NCBI RefSeq assembly: GCF_021917145.1
Contig: NC_061064.1
Location: 2,048,216-2,112,215 of the forward strand
Length of the DNA: 64,000 nt
Direction: 5' to 3'
Origin: Hypomesus transpacificus
Taxonomy: Eukaryota > Chordata > Actinopteri > Osmeriformes > Osmeridae
A program made the position numbers and the translations under genes. Positions 11,078 to 21,955 of the stretch are shown piece by piece (positions within the stretch are counted from its first letter, which is position 1; every line of letters begins with the position of its first letter). Below the pieces are notes generated by a model, which was given only the letters and a program-made list of their open reading frames with translations, was not told the DNA's origin and ran no database searches.

Positions 11078-14000
11078 CTAGATTAGCCTCAGCTCGTGGC
11101 TGTCTGAGAGGCCGCAGCTGGCCTTGTGTTTGTGAAACAGCTTGGTCAGAGCCTCCATGTAGAGGCCGTGATAGTGATCCACCTCCTTCTCTGTGGGTTT
11201 TGGACGCTTCGGCACGGAGATGGGAGCTCCCACTAGGGGGCAGCAGAGAGGATGTTAGTTAGAGGGGTAAGGATTCATTAGAAGGGAGTTAAGGTGTAGT
11301 TATAACCCGTCAAGGCAGGGGTGTCAAACCCTGGCCCTCGAGGGCCGCTGTCCTGCATGTTCTAGATGTTTCCCTGATCCAGCTCACCTGATTCGACTGA
11401 ATGGTCGTTACAACAACCCATTTAATTGAATCAGGTGTGTTGGAGCAGGGAAACATCTAAAACATGCAGGACAGCGGCCCTCGAGGACCAGGGTTTGACA
11501 CCCCTGCCTTAAGGCTTGGTTAGAAGGAGCTAACGTGTCGTTAGAGCAGGTATAGCTGGAGTCAAAAGCAAGTTAGTCCAGCGAGTGTGTCGTCGAGGCG
11601 ACCTACCGACTGTGGTGACGGGGAAGCGATAAGGAAGGACGACCCAGCGTTCTCCCAGGAACAGGCAGGGAGCGAAGCCCATGATCCTCTTGAAAAGGTC
11701 CTGCAACTTGCGCCTGACGCTGCCGTCCTCAAACTCCACCTGCCGGAACAGCTCGTTCTCCCCAAACGAGTAGACTGGGACCAGGTCGGCCCTGAGGCCG
11801 GGCACACCACATAGGGCTCAGCACCGTTTGTACGGGTCTACACGTTCAGTCTACCAGTTGATTTACAGTACAGTAATCATAAGAAGACTTATCAGAAGTG
11901 ACGTACAGGGAAGGATCTGAACCTGCAGACTTTTCATCACATGCTCTCATATACTGTATATATACAGTATCTATACATAAAGACTTCCTCCCCTAACTAA
12001 CCTGCTATTTTACTTTTACATTTAGTCATTTAGCAGACGCTCTTATGCAGAGCAACTTAAAGTAAGTACAGGGACATTCCCCCTAAGCAAGTAGGGTGAA
12101 GTGCCTTGCCCAAGGACACAGTCATTTGGCACGGCCAGGAATCGAACCGGCAACCTTTTGATTAATAGCCAGATTCCCTAACCGCTCAGCCACCCGACTC
12201 CCTGCTATAAAATCTTCTATATATGTCAGTTTATATCAAATACATATATTCATCACCCTTACCCAAACTCCAGCGCCACCCTGACGAAGCCCTTCCTCCG
12301 CCGCATGACGACGGTGTTGACCCCTGGGATGGCAGACAGGGACTCAGCAGCGCCCCCTATAATGATCACCACTGCGTTTCCTGTCCCGTTCTTAGACAGC
12401 AGGTACTCAAGGCTGGGCTTGCTCACTGGAAGGATACCTGTGTAGAAGAGACGGGCGTCCAGTCATGACTGGTTGTACAGTTCTACCTGCAGTCATGAGG
12501 TACTGACTGAAGAGCTAGTATTAACAGTTCTACCTTTCCTAATACTGTAGTCCTAGTATTAACAGTTCTACCTCTACTGATACTGTAGTCCTAGTATTAA
12601 CAGTTCTACCTCTACTGATACTGTAGTCCTAGTATTAACAGTTCTACTTCCACTGTCTGTGGAGGAAGGGATCCCTCACTGAATTGCTCCTCCGAGGGTT
12701 TCTTAAATTTGTTCTCCTCTAGTGACTTTTTCTGGGAGTTTTTCCTTGTCTTCCTTTAGGGTTTAGGTTGGTTGAGGGGCAGTTCTATGGGCGTATGTGA
12801 AGCCCTCTGTGACATTGCTTGTAAAAAAAAATGGGGGCTATACAACAAAAATGTGGATTTAAATGAACTGATTCTGTAGACCTAGTATTTACAGTACTAC
12901 CTGCGGTCATGAGGTACTCCCTCAAGAGGGGTATCCTGAAGAGGCCAGCCAGGACGACGAGTGTGGAGCGGATCCCGGGGAACAGCTCCCGGAACCCACA
13001 GCTCTCAGTGCTGAAACACACGAAGCCCCCACAAGACATGATGCCGTGAGGGTGACAACCCACCACGTAGTTCCTGTTTGGTTTCAGGTCGGCCGTCTTC
13101 ACCAGCTGTGGGGGTGGGTGGGGGGCAAAATTGGAGGGGGGTAGAACAGAATGCGACATTTACATTTTATTAATTCAACTGAAGCTTTTAACCAAAGCGA
13201 CATCACAAATAGTTCTAGCCCTGGGCAGACCAGGTGCTGTTCTCCTTTAAGATCACAGCTCAGAACATTGCTCTACCTTTACTGGGAAGTAGTTCTTGAA
13301 GTGAGTCCACACTTTCCACTGCCTCACACACATCTTTCTTCTGCCCCCTACAGGGCAAAGCAAATATATTTCAGATTTAAGGAATTTATCTAACATACTT
13401 CATTCTATAAAAAGTAGTGAATATTCATTTCAGTAGATTTGATTTCATCTATAAAAAAGACTGCATTTGGCAGAACAATCTAGAGTGTTGATTGTCCTCC
13501 GTCAAAACCAAACATTAATGAACATTGTGTTTCTAAATGTCTGGTTTAAGTGGAGAGTGACGAGGCAAAGAGGTGGTGCGAGGACACCTCTCTCCGGAGT
13601 GTTCCAGTCGAACACCAGCCAGATCAAGTTGAGAGCAGCCACGGGCCACAGGGATGTAAACATCAGATACACAGTCAAAATAATACAAGACAAGCCTGCA
13701 ATAGAAGGAAGACAAGAAGGAGGTGAGACAGTTATTTATTATACATATGTTATTATATGTTAAAAATTAATTTAATTAAATGATTGCTATCACGTAGTCT
13801 ACTGTTATTGTTCTGAATGTCTAAACATTAACAGCTGATATCAGTGTGGAAGTGCCTTTGGTTTTGCGATTATTGCACAACATGTATTACACACCCAGCA
13901 TGTGTTGTTTCAGGTTACAGTGTGGTCCTAATAGCATATGCAAGTGTTATTAATAAACAACCCATGGATGACCAAAGGGATTTTACACAGTAAAAGTAAA

Positions 14001-14197
14001 GAGTTCAGAGATGTACAATGTAGAACAGAATGTGTAATGAAAACACAAATCTAAACATGTTTGTGTGTGTGTCGTTACAGGGTCCAGTGTGTGGAGTCTA
14101 AAGATGCGGCTGATTCACCTAGGAAGAGGAAAGACACCACCCACTGGTACACACTGACGCTCTCTAGAAAGTCCTGCCATCTCGTCTTCTGCTTCAT
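11078..14197 (-). CDS. mogat3: Monoacylglycerol O-acyltransferase, MOGAT3-like (DGAT2 family), 7 coding exons
   Basis: The enzyme transfers an acyl group from acyl-CoA to monoacylglycerol (and perhaps diacylglycerol) at the ER membrane. Exons on the minus strand: 14197-14119, 13695-13588, 13347-13277, 13105-12901, 12437-12263, 11791-11607 and 11232-11078. They sum to 326 codons (325 aa) in consistent phase; relatives are about 334 aa. The start reads MKQKTRWQDFLESVSVYQWV; two hydrophobic segments follow (about 18-57), then RRKMCVRQWKVW. The DGAT2-family signature HPHG lies in GCHPHGIMSCGGF at about residue 105. Downstream come IIIGGAAESL, RRKGFVRVALEFG and PVYSFGENELF. The end is SDSHELRLI-stop. 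mogat3 rather than mogat2 is inferred from the znhit1 neighbourhood. A noncoding first exon is likely at about 14681-14780 (donor CTTCACAAAG|GTAAAA on minus). Confidence 0.88.
11230..11246. promoter_or_regulatory. CTCF-like motif over a mogat3 splice acceptor
   Basis: CCACTAGGGGGCAGCAG on the plus strand matches the core CTCF consensus well. On the minus strand the same bases form the pyrimidine tract and AG of the last mogat3 acceptor (CTGCCCCCTAG|TGGGAG). The match is seen directly; binding is not known. Confidence 0.5.
11316..11506. mobile_element. hAT-type palindromic MITE, 191 bp
   Basis: The ends CAGGGGTGTCAAACCCTGG and its inverse complement form terminal inverted repeats that continue inward (CCTCGAGG, CATGTTCTAGATGTTTCCCTG), making most of the element a hairpin. 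The CAGGGGTG ends are typical of hAT elements. The flanks CGTCAAGG and CCTTAAGG agree at 6 of 8 bases, consistent with a decayed 8-bp target duplication. It lies in the last mogat3 intron and has no coding capacity. Confidence 0.75.
12017..12201 (-). mobile_element. V-SINE type element (tRNA-derived head, conserved tail)
   Basis: Read on the minus strand it begins with a tRNA-like head (GGCTGAGCGGTTAGGGAATC, then GGTTCGATTCC) and continues through CCTTGGGCAAGGCACTTCACC. It ends in the V-SINE type tail (CTCTGCATAAGAGCGTCTGC, then TAAATGAC). It lies in the mogat3 intron between exons 5 and 6, in the sense orientation of that gene. A sister copy is at 57787-57977. Confidence 0.8.
12643..12866 (-). 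repeat. Teleost interspersed repeat (TATAGCCC / GTCACAGAGGGC family)
   Basis: On the minus strand this reads TGTATAGCCCCC, GCAATGTCACAGAGGGCTTC, ACATACGCCCATAGAACTGCC, then AAGGAAAAACTCCCAG, a sequence widespread in teleost genomes. Before it, at 12500-12640, is a 35-bp tandem triplication around CTAGTATTAACAGTTCTACC. Confidence 0.7.
13150..13250 (-). repeat. SINE tail fragment in mogat3 intron
   Basis: CATTTTATTAATTCAACTGA followed by AGCTTTTAACCAAAGCGACA is a mutated form of the shared SINE tail read from the minus strand. The head is not recognisable. Confidence 0.45.
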
Positions 14198-14199
14198 GA

Positions 14200-15240
14200 T
14201 AGCAACCTAGAGAGGAACACGGTTAGCCTGAGCCTAAGACGCACCCCGCCCGTCACTCTAATACACAGAGCTGATAACGCTACACGCACGACATTGATAT
14301 CTGATTCAGACTTGACAGTTGAGATAACTGCCGAACTCGGGATAACTAATCAAAAGGAATCGTGCCGATTTGTGGAATGTGACTTGGTGGCCCGAGCTGT
14401 CACAGCGCTTGTAGGCTACATTGTTTAAACATGCTTCATTGTCCTGTTGAACTGGTTAGGGCACCCTAACTTCTTTGACCGGGTGATTCATAATAACCGG
14501 TATCCTCACTCATCAATAATTACGATCTTATCTCGCAACTGTTGCTGCACTGTTTTCACTCATGATCTGAGCTCCTGAAAGGTAGCACTCACCTACAAGA
14601 TACTTTTAAAACTAGGCTACTTGGCGACATAACTTGAATAAGACATTCTGCTCTGTGACATTTAAATAAAATGTTTTTACCTTTGTGAAGCTGTCAGATC
14701 GTACAGAGTGACTCGAGCTTGGAGTGGCGCAGCTATGGCGAGTAGTAGCCACGCGATTCCAGCTGGATGACTGGACGCACTTTGATCAGTTCAAGTAGGG
14801 CTACAGATAACGATCACCTCCACGCCCCCAACACTCTGGCACACTAACGAGCAATCAATTTCGAAGATAAACATGACAAAGGTCAATATTAAACTAATTT
14901 AGTTAAATTAGATTCGAATATGTGACCGGTTGCCTTTAGTTTCGGTACGTTCTCAGATAACCCCACTGTAAGGAGACATGAGGCGGCGGCCCTATATGTG
15001 CTCGATTGAGTTTAAACCTATTTCCAAATAGGTGTAAATATGTCGTTTGTAAATATTTAAGATTCTCCCCCGAAGTCTCCGTTTTGGTCGAGCGCGGCCG
15101 GCTGCCGGCTGGTACGGTGTGAGTTCTTGATGACTTCCGACTCCCGGGATCGGGGGAGGAGCCGGGGGCCCAGTGTAGACGGAAGAAGTGTCTCATTGGA
15201 CAGAAATTACAGCAGCTGTCAAGTCTCAAACCGGCTGGAC
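14200..15240. other. mogat3 5' region and spacer before the palindrome
   Basis: This contains the likely mogat3 5' exon and promoter (about 14680-14830, minus strand), followed by unique sequence. At 15060-15235 there is a GC-richer patch (gagcgcggccggctgccggc) without a convincing ORF or splice sites. Confidence 0.4.
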
Positions 15241-15248
15241 AGATCTGT
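15241..15248 (+). repeat. Target-site duplication, left (AGATCTGT)
   Basis: Left copy of the 8-bp direct repeat flanking the palindromic transposon; identical to 17791-17798. Confidence 0.9.
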
Positions 15249-16054
15249 ATGGAAGCAAATCGTGACCAAAATTCAAATGAAAATGCATTTCCAGAAATGC
15301 ATTTTCATTTTAAGAATGTGGCTGCATTATTTGACTCATAAATCAAATTAGTATTCAATCATCCTATTTGCATTTTCATTTTCTTCTTTAAGACTGCTCA
15401 TTCTTTCCCTTAATTAAAATGAAAACGAAAAAGACATTTGAAATTTAATTTTCAAAATATGCCCCAGCAAATAGATACCAAAATTCAATTTGAAATGTAA
15501 AATTTGAAAATGAAAATGCATTTCCAGAAATGCATTTTCATTTTAAGAACGTGGCTGCAAAATCGTGACCACAATTCAAATTCAAATGCATTTCCAGAAA
15601 TGCATTTTCATTTTCAAGAACGTGGCTGCAAAATCGTGACCACAATTCAAATTCAAATGCATTTTCAGAAATGCATTTTCATTTTAAGAACGTGGCTGCA
15701 AAATCGTGACCACAATTCAAATTCAAATGTATTTCCAGAAATGCATTTTCATTTTAAGAATGTGGCTGCATTATTTGACTCATAAATCAAATTAGTACTG
15801 ATTAGTACTGAGCGGACATTGCATTTTCATTTTCATGTTCTGCCCGCAAAGAACTGCCCATAATTCGAAAACGAAAATGCATTCTGAGCGGCGCAGTTGA
15901 GTGACGTCAGTAGCCGCTCTTCTTCAGCTCCCTGCTGACCGAGCTACCCATCTTGTTCGGTAGGGGGCGGTGTGCACATACGCATTGCATTACATGGCAA
16001 ATGTGCCGGGAAATTGATTGAATTGCCGGGTCTTTAGAGGACGCATCACAGATC

Positions 16055-16414
16055 ATGGCGCTCCCTCAAATTGTGCAGACACTGATAGAATTAGCTGAGC
16101 TGGTAGAAACTAATAATATATCTGAGTCTGATGCCCGTGACCGAGTAGAACAAGTCACAGAGAGCTTGGCTGCATACTCTGCCGTCACAGACGTACACAT
16201 TAATGAGGTTGCCATAGTAAACCTCTCTTCAGTCCTGGAACGGCTGGATGCTGTGGAGCCTCAAATGGGACGGGGACGACCAACCATCCACATCCCGTTC
16301 GAGTCCATCGAAAACTATTTATTAAATGGTTTAAAAATAAAGGACATAGCGGAGCTGTTGTCGGCCACCAGACCATCCGTCGGAGGATGCAAAGCAACGG
16401 ATTTATGGAGCTAG
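16055..16414 (+). pseudogene. Truncated transposase N-terminus, left arm
   Basis: The reading begins MALPQIVQTLIELAELVE and includes GRGRPTIHIPFESIENYLLN, then a helix-turn-helix start KIKDIAELL. It resembles the N-terminus of fish DDE/integrase-core transposase genes as I remember them. The turn and recognition helix (QTIRRRMQSNGFMELES-stop) continues only in another frame, so a small indel lies near 16355. No catalytic DDE domain is present, so this cannot be an active transposase. It starts downstream of a TGACGTCA box in the arm. Confidence 0.6.
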
Positions 16415-16699
16415 AAAGCTGACAAAAGTATCTGAATTTGAATATGAAAGATCTGAAATATTTGTGTGTCGAATTTCATAAAACTGAAATATATTGCTGT
16501 TGAATATATAATATCTGAATGATTTGTATGCCAAATTTAATACAACTGAATTATTTTGATCCAAAAATAAAACATTCTAAAATTCAGATTGCAGGAATTC
16601 ATATTCTTGAAATTCAGATTGCGGAAATTCAAATTCAGATTGCGGAAATTCAGATTTTGTCTGAACCAGGCCAAAGGTGAAACAGCTTGCTTTCACAGG

Positions 16700-16984
16700 A
16701 AAAAGTAGACCATTTAATAAATAGTTTTCGATGGACTCGAACGGGATGTGGATGGTTGGTCGTCCCCGTCCCATTTGAGGCTCCACAGCATCCAGCCGTT
16801 CCAGGACTGAAGAGAGGTTTACTATGGCAACCTCATTAATGTGTACGTCTGTGACGGCAGAGTATGCAGCCAAGCTCTCTGTGACTTGTTCTACTCGGTC
16901 ACGGGCATCAGACTCAGATATATTATTAGTTTCTACCAGCTCAGCTAATTCTATCAGTGTCTGCACAATTTGAGGGAGCGCCAT
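16700..16984 (-). pseudogene. Truncated transposase N-terminus, right arm
   Basis: A mirror copy of the left-arm gene start. The residues from MALPQIV to SIENYLLNGL are identical, and it then leaves the palindrome into unrelated centre sequence (to about 16577). It points towards the left-arm copy, so the two promoters converge. Confidence 0.65.
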
Positions 16985-17790
16985 GATCTGTGATGCGTCC
17001 TCTAAAGACCCGGCAATTCAATCAATTTCCCGGCACATTTGCCATGTAATGCAATGCGTATGTGCACACCGCCCCCTACCGAACAAGATGGGTAGCTCGG
17101 TCAGCAGGGAGCTGAAGAAGAGCGGCTACTGACGTCACTCAACTGCGCCGCTCAGAATGCATTTTCGTTTTCGAATTATGGGCAGTTCTTTGCGGGCAGA
17201 ACATGAAAATGAAAATGCAATGTCCGCTCAGTACTAATCAGTACTAATTTGATTTATGAGTCAAATAATGCAGCCACATTCTTAAAATGAAAATGCATTT
17301 CTGGAAATACATTTGAATTTGAATTGTGGTCACGATTTTGCAGCCACGTTCTTAAAATGAAAATGCATTTCTGAAAATGCATTTGAATTTGAATTGTGGT
17401 CACGATTTTGCAGCCACGTTCTTGAAAATGAAAATGCATTTCTGGAAATGCATTTGAATTTGAATTGTGGTCACGATTTTGCAGCCACGTTCTTAAAATG
17501 AAAATGCATTTCTTGAAATGCATTTTCATTTTCAAATTTTACATTTCAAATTGAATTTTGGTATCTATTTGCTGGGGCATATTTTGAAAATTAAATTTCA
17601 AATGTCTTTTTCGTTTTCATTTTAATTAAGGGAAAGAATGAGCAGTCTTAAAGAAGAAAATAAAAATGCAAATAGGATGATTGAATACTAATTTGATTTA
17701 TGAGTCAAATAATGCAGCCACATTCTTAAAATGAAAATGCATTTCTGGAAATGCATTTTCATTTGAATTTTGGTCACGATTTGCTTCCAT

Positions 17791-17798
17791 AGATCTGT
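17791..17798 (+). repeat. Target-site duplication, right (AGATCTGT)
   Basis: Right copy of the 8-bp direct repeat; see 15241-15248. Confidence 0.9.
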
Positions 17799-17966
17799 CC
17801 CGTGCCCTTTACAAACTTAATAACTAACAATGGCTACACCACCAACGTTTTCAGGCGTTATAAACTTTTGATTTTAATCATGTCGATTTGGCAGTTGGTC
17901 TACATGCTTCACGTTGCAAACAAAACACATGAACTGTGCTGTCTCAGCATGGCTAGTTATGTCAGG

Positions 17967-18545
17967 TTTACATTATATTTACATGTATTCATTTAGCAGA
18001 CGCTTTTATCCAAAGCGACTTCCAAGAGAGAGCTTACAAAAGTGCATAGGTCAATGATCATAAACAACGAGATAGCCCCCAAAACATTGTGGGTAGCCTA
18101 AACATGAAGCATACATTGTGAAAAGCAAATAAGTGCCAATGGGAAAAAACATGAGAGCATGTAGTTAAACAAGGTACAATTAAACAACATGAACCTCGCA
18201 AGAGTGTACCTGTAGAAAAAACAAGCAACAATAATATAATTCAAAACGAGTACAAGAAGTTAAATCAGTTACAATCAGTTAGGTTAGTTAGTAGAGAGCA
18301 GGCTAAGCATCATCTCAGAGGTTACAGCTGCGTGTTGGCTTGTGGTTGAGATGACCCATCTCACGTCTGGGTTAGGCTTGTTGACTAGGCCTTAAAAAGG
18401 CGCCCGTGACTGTAGAAAACGATAGGGGAGAACGGCGTGGGCCGTACGAGCCAACCGCGCCTGGTAGACCGGGTGGCAGAACCAGGGGATTGAGAGGCTC
18501 GTGAGTAGTGCTCAACGAGCCTACGTGGAGGGTGAACCTCTTGTA
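17967..18545 (-). repeat. Long interspersed teleost repeat with V-SINE-like end
   Basis: It begins TTACATGTATTCATTTAGCA and continues GACGCTTTTATCCAAAGCGA, the shared SINE tail read from the minus strand. It goes on for about 550 bp of a sequence I remember as common in salmoniform and related fishes (TGGGTAGCCTAAACATGAAG and so on), ending near GAGCCTACGTGGAGGGTGAACC. It has no coding capacity. The class is uncertain. Confidence 0.55.
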
Positions 18546-19378
18546 TCAAATGTTATGATTTTTTTGTGACTTTTTATTTATATTCAGGGAGGACGGAGTT
18601 TAAATGTGGCTCTATGCTTTGTAAAACATATTGCCATGGCCATCAATTTACGCACACAATTGAAGCGCAGAGCGCACAAGGAACCGGTTCAGAGGAGAGA
18701 GAGGGGGGGGGGGGGCAGTAACAGTGGGAAAGACTCAGCTCTGATGAGTGTTGAGACGTCCTCAGACAGTAATGAACTTTGTAAATATTTTAAAACAAAC
18801 ATTTGTTTTTCAATGTATCCACATACAGACAGAAACAGTCGAGCAGTGCATCCCAGCTCTGACAGACGTATATCATCTTTAGTCATCTATGTGTTGTGGT
18901 TTATTCTATTTTTTGACTCCATCGTAAAGGTGTTTTCCATAAAACGCAGCGCTGTAGGCCTACATGTGTCTTGCACGAGACTGCAGAAATTGGAGCTAAA
19001 CATTCCAGCGGAGCATGTTTGTGTAGGGATAAAAGTAAGACAAATGTAGAAAAAGGGGTTAAGGGCACTTCAACCGAACCAATAAGATGGGAGGCAATGT
19101 ACGACGACCGTCAAAAACAGCAAGATCCAGCGCATCGCTCGAGCGAGACGCGCATCAAGCACGCGGTTGCTTCTGCTATATTAACAGCCAATAGCCTCCT
19201 AGGAAGAACTACTATATGAATATTAATAAGAATGCAAATAGACTTTCTAGCGCACTGCTTGAACCGACATCTGCCCAGTGTTTTTTTTTTTAATAGATGG
19301 ATTGTTTTTTTTTCATCTTTGTGTACTTTGATGCCGTCCATGTTTTGTTGCGTGAGAGGAGCGTGCCATTATATCGTT
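18546..19378. other. Spacer, no gene recognised
   Basis: Small ORFs (the longest 147 codons at 18606-19049) show no recognisable domain or splice pattern. A CCAAT box (GCCAATAG) lies near 19190 and an AT-rich patch at 19213-19235, possibly part of a promoter for the next exon. Confidence 0.35.
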
Positions 19379-19758
19379 TGTGAATGAGGTTTGTCGTTGT
19401 TTTTGGAGGGTAACCCAACATTTTGTAGCCTCGTCTGCCGATGAACCGTAGGCTGTCATGGACATTTCAATCAGCCCTCCTAACGGCAGTGCCCGTTAAA
19501 TCGGTGAGAAATGGAAACGGATTCCTTGTAAATATGGCTTGACGATTTTCTCAGATTTGTCTATATCTATTGGAATCCTCTGTCGATGTTACTTGACACA
19601 TCTGGGAAAGGTGTTCGCATCCACCCATCGTCCACGAAGACAGCTGTGTCATCAACAACCCGGCATGGTTTTGTTGTTGTCTGATGGAGCAGACTATGGT
19701 TATTTGGATTTAGCTTTACCCGGCGCCAAGAGAGACGCTATCTCAGTATTTCTATAAG
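19379..19758 (+). other. Candidate 5' noncoding exon, perhaps of nyap1
   Basis: A CpG-containing stretch ends TTTCTATAAG|GTAATGC, a reasonable donor at 19759. CCAAT lies about 190 bases upstream of its left edge. nyap1 is the next plus-strand gene and needs upstream exons. This link is inference only. Confidence 0.25.
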
Positions 19759-21590
19759 GTAATGCATTTGTTTTACCCTGATAACACGTCATTCGCGATG
19801 AAATCTCATGTCTCTCTTGATTTTGCGTAACATATTGGGTAAACCCACCATAGGCGATATAACCTTCTGGTAAGCAGTAGCGGGTTTGATGCTGTAGCCT
19901 AATATAACCCTATACGATATTTAACGCAGTAGGACTGTGAACAGAAGGCCGACAATAAGGTGTTATTCTTCAATACGTGTAGGGTTTTGGCAATTTTCCG
20001 GCGGCAGGCAGGAGTAAAGGCCATAGTGCATTTGTAGTCTGTGCGATAGCTGCCATTTTCTACAGAAACAGTCAAATCCTCTTTTACAACATGGCTATAA
20101 ATGAATACACGGCGAGCAAGGCATCTCAGTATCGTGAAGTTCAGTCGTGACTTGAGCTCGTAAATATTTCACAGAAAAACAAGTGCATCAGCTGACTGAC
20201 TGATGGAGCAGCTCGGCATTTTCTTGAATCAATTGCCGTGTGACAGTACGCTAAACATGTAGCATATGGTAAAAAACTGCCTTTGACGCAAGCACGTTGA
20301 CCGTAAAGAACGTTTAGGTTCTGTGTTGTTCATGGAAAGGGATATTTGGGCGTAGATTTTTGTCGATATGTGCGCGACATCAGGCGAATGGTATTGTCAG
20401 TTTAGTCGCGCGCCTTACGGGATGTGTCCGTCTGTCTGGGATCGTTAGTTCACCGGAACACTCTCGGTTATATGACATAGCTTATTTACACTGGTTGTAA
20501 CAGCCCAAACAGTGTGCCATATTGTGAGAACAGGGCAGAAATGTTACACCTACGGAAGGCTATCTGTCAAGCTGCTTGGCTGATGGACTGGCCACAGAGG
20601 TGGGGGCGTGGCGTGCCCTGGTTGTGTGTGCGCGCGTGGGTGTGTGTGTACTGCGCGATAGAAGCTCAGACATAGCGGGGGGGGGGGGGGAGGCACAATA
20701 ATAGGCCTCTACAGACACACCTGACAGAAACCGATGTGGCAGATGTTATGTCTAATAGTGAGCCTAAATACATTGAATTGTAACTTAGTGTCTAAAATGA
20801 ATATCTACCTATTTGTCCCGTGTCCACAAATCCACAACATTTGCAAAGACACAAACACACGTAGATTGTTTTGTTTTTTGTAACGAATCCTTTTGATACT
20901 GGGCGTGTGTTTGAACGTTAATTCGCGTGTCTTTGTGGACCCTTGCGTGACTAAATGCATGTGGCCTACTACAAAAACCGTTCGAGATTTGTAAGCATGC
21001 GTACACGAGCGGCAGTTTGAGATATTTCGGAACAGAAGCACCCAATGACCCCCAGCCCAACCCCACCGCGCGGTGATCGTGTCTGCAGCAGCGCCTAGCG
21101 GTGGTTCCACGCACCGAGCCCCAAAAGCTGGCGCTGCCGTGGCACGGACGGACTATGCGGTGGAGTAACATTCCTATAGGGTTCGTCTTTCTACATAGTG
21201 AATTTGTTTTTTAAGGTTTCAAAATGTGACCTCGGTTCCCCTGAATGCAAATCTTTCGTATCCGACAATCCGACATTCCTGTCATGTACATGTGAATGGG
21301 ACCGCTGAAGTCAGTGTATTATGCCAGGTATCGGCACAGTTGTGTGGAATTGAAATGAACCGAAGGTGAGAATGAAGAGGTGAACACAGGGATGACGGGG
21401 AAGGGAACAAAGGAACAGACAGAAAGGGCTATAGCCTTGTTATAACACTGAAACACTGAGAGATCAGAAGGCCAGAGGCTGATTGGTTCCTTCAGACAAA
21501 GACAAGCAGGGGGAATACTGAAAGGACCAGCGACCAAAAGATTGAAGGATTCTCAAACGAGCTTGACAGTTGTCAGACAGGAGACAGAAA
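19759..21590. other. Unique non-coding sequence
   Basis: I see no gene, SINE or array apart from a (GT)n patch near 20625-20650, a G11 run near 20680, and small GC-rich patches near 21060-21140. The two overlapping minus-strand ORFs at 20805-21171 show no domain. Confidence 0.5.
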
Positions 21591-21591
21591 A

Positions 21592-21955
21592 ATGACTGAA
21601 AGGGCCACTCCCAGGCAGAAGGAGAGGAAGAGAGAGAAGGAAAGAGAGATGGAGAGGAGAGAGAGATGGAGAGGAGAGTGCGATGGACAGAAGGAGAGAG
21701 AGATGGAGTGATGGAGAGAGAGAAGGAGGAAGAGAGATGAGAGATGGAGTGATGGAGAGAGAGAAGGAGGAAGAGAGATGAGAGAAGGAGATGAAGAGAG
21801 ATGGTGAGAAGGAGAAAGAGATAGAGAGAAGGAGGAAGAGAGATGGACAGAGAGAATGAGAGAGATGGAGAGAAGGGGGAAGAGAGATGGAGAGAAGGAG
21901 AGGAAGAGAGATGGAGAGCAGAAGAGAGAGGGATGGAGGGAGAGACCGGTGTGTG
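21592..21955. repeat. Purine-rich (GAGAGRTGGAGA)n tract
   Basis: About 360 bp of imperfect GAGAGATGGAGAGAAGGAG repeats with all purines on the plus strand. The long minus-strand Ser-Leu-Pro ORFs at 21464-22041 are reads of this tract. Confidence 0.9.

Larger units (their letters stand above)
15249..17790. mobile_element. 2542-bp fold-back DNA transposon, near-perfect palindrome
   Basis: Two inverted arms of 1082 bp each (15249-16330 and 16709-17790) flank a 378-bp centre. I spotted only two mismatches between the arms by eye, so the insertion (or a recent arm conversion) is young. The outer ends read ATGGAAGCAAATCGTGACC. The flanking octamer AGATCTGT (15241-15248 and 17791-17798) is a perfect 8-bp target duplication. 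Each arm holds about four internal copies of a 70-bp unit (AACGTGGCTGCAAAATCGTG with AATGCATTTTCATTTT), then a promoter-like segment with TGACGTCA, then the first 90 or so codons of a transposase-like gene. The 8-bp duplication suits hAT, P or Mutator-like superfamilies; the ends match none that I can name. Confidence 0.9.
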
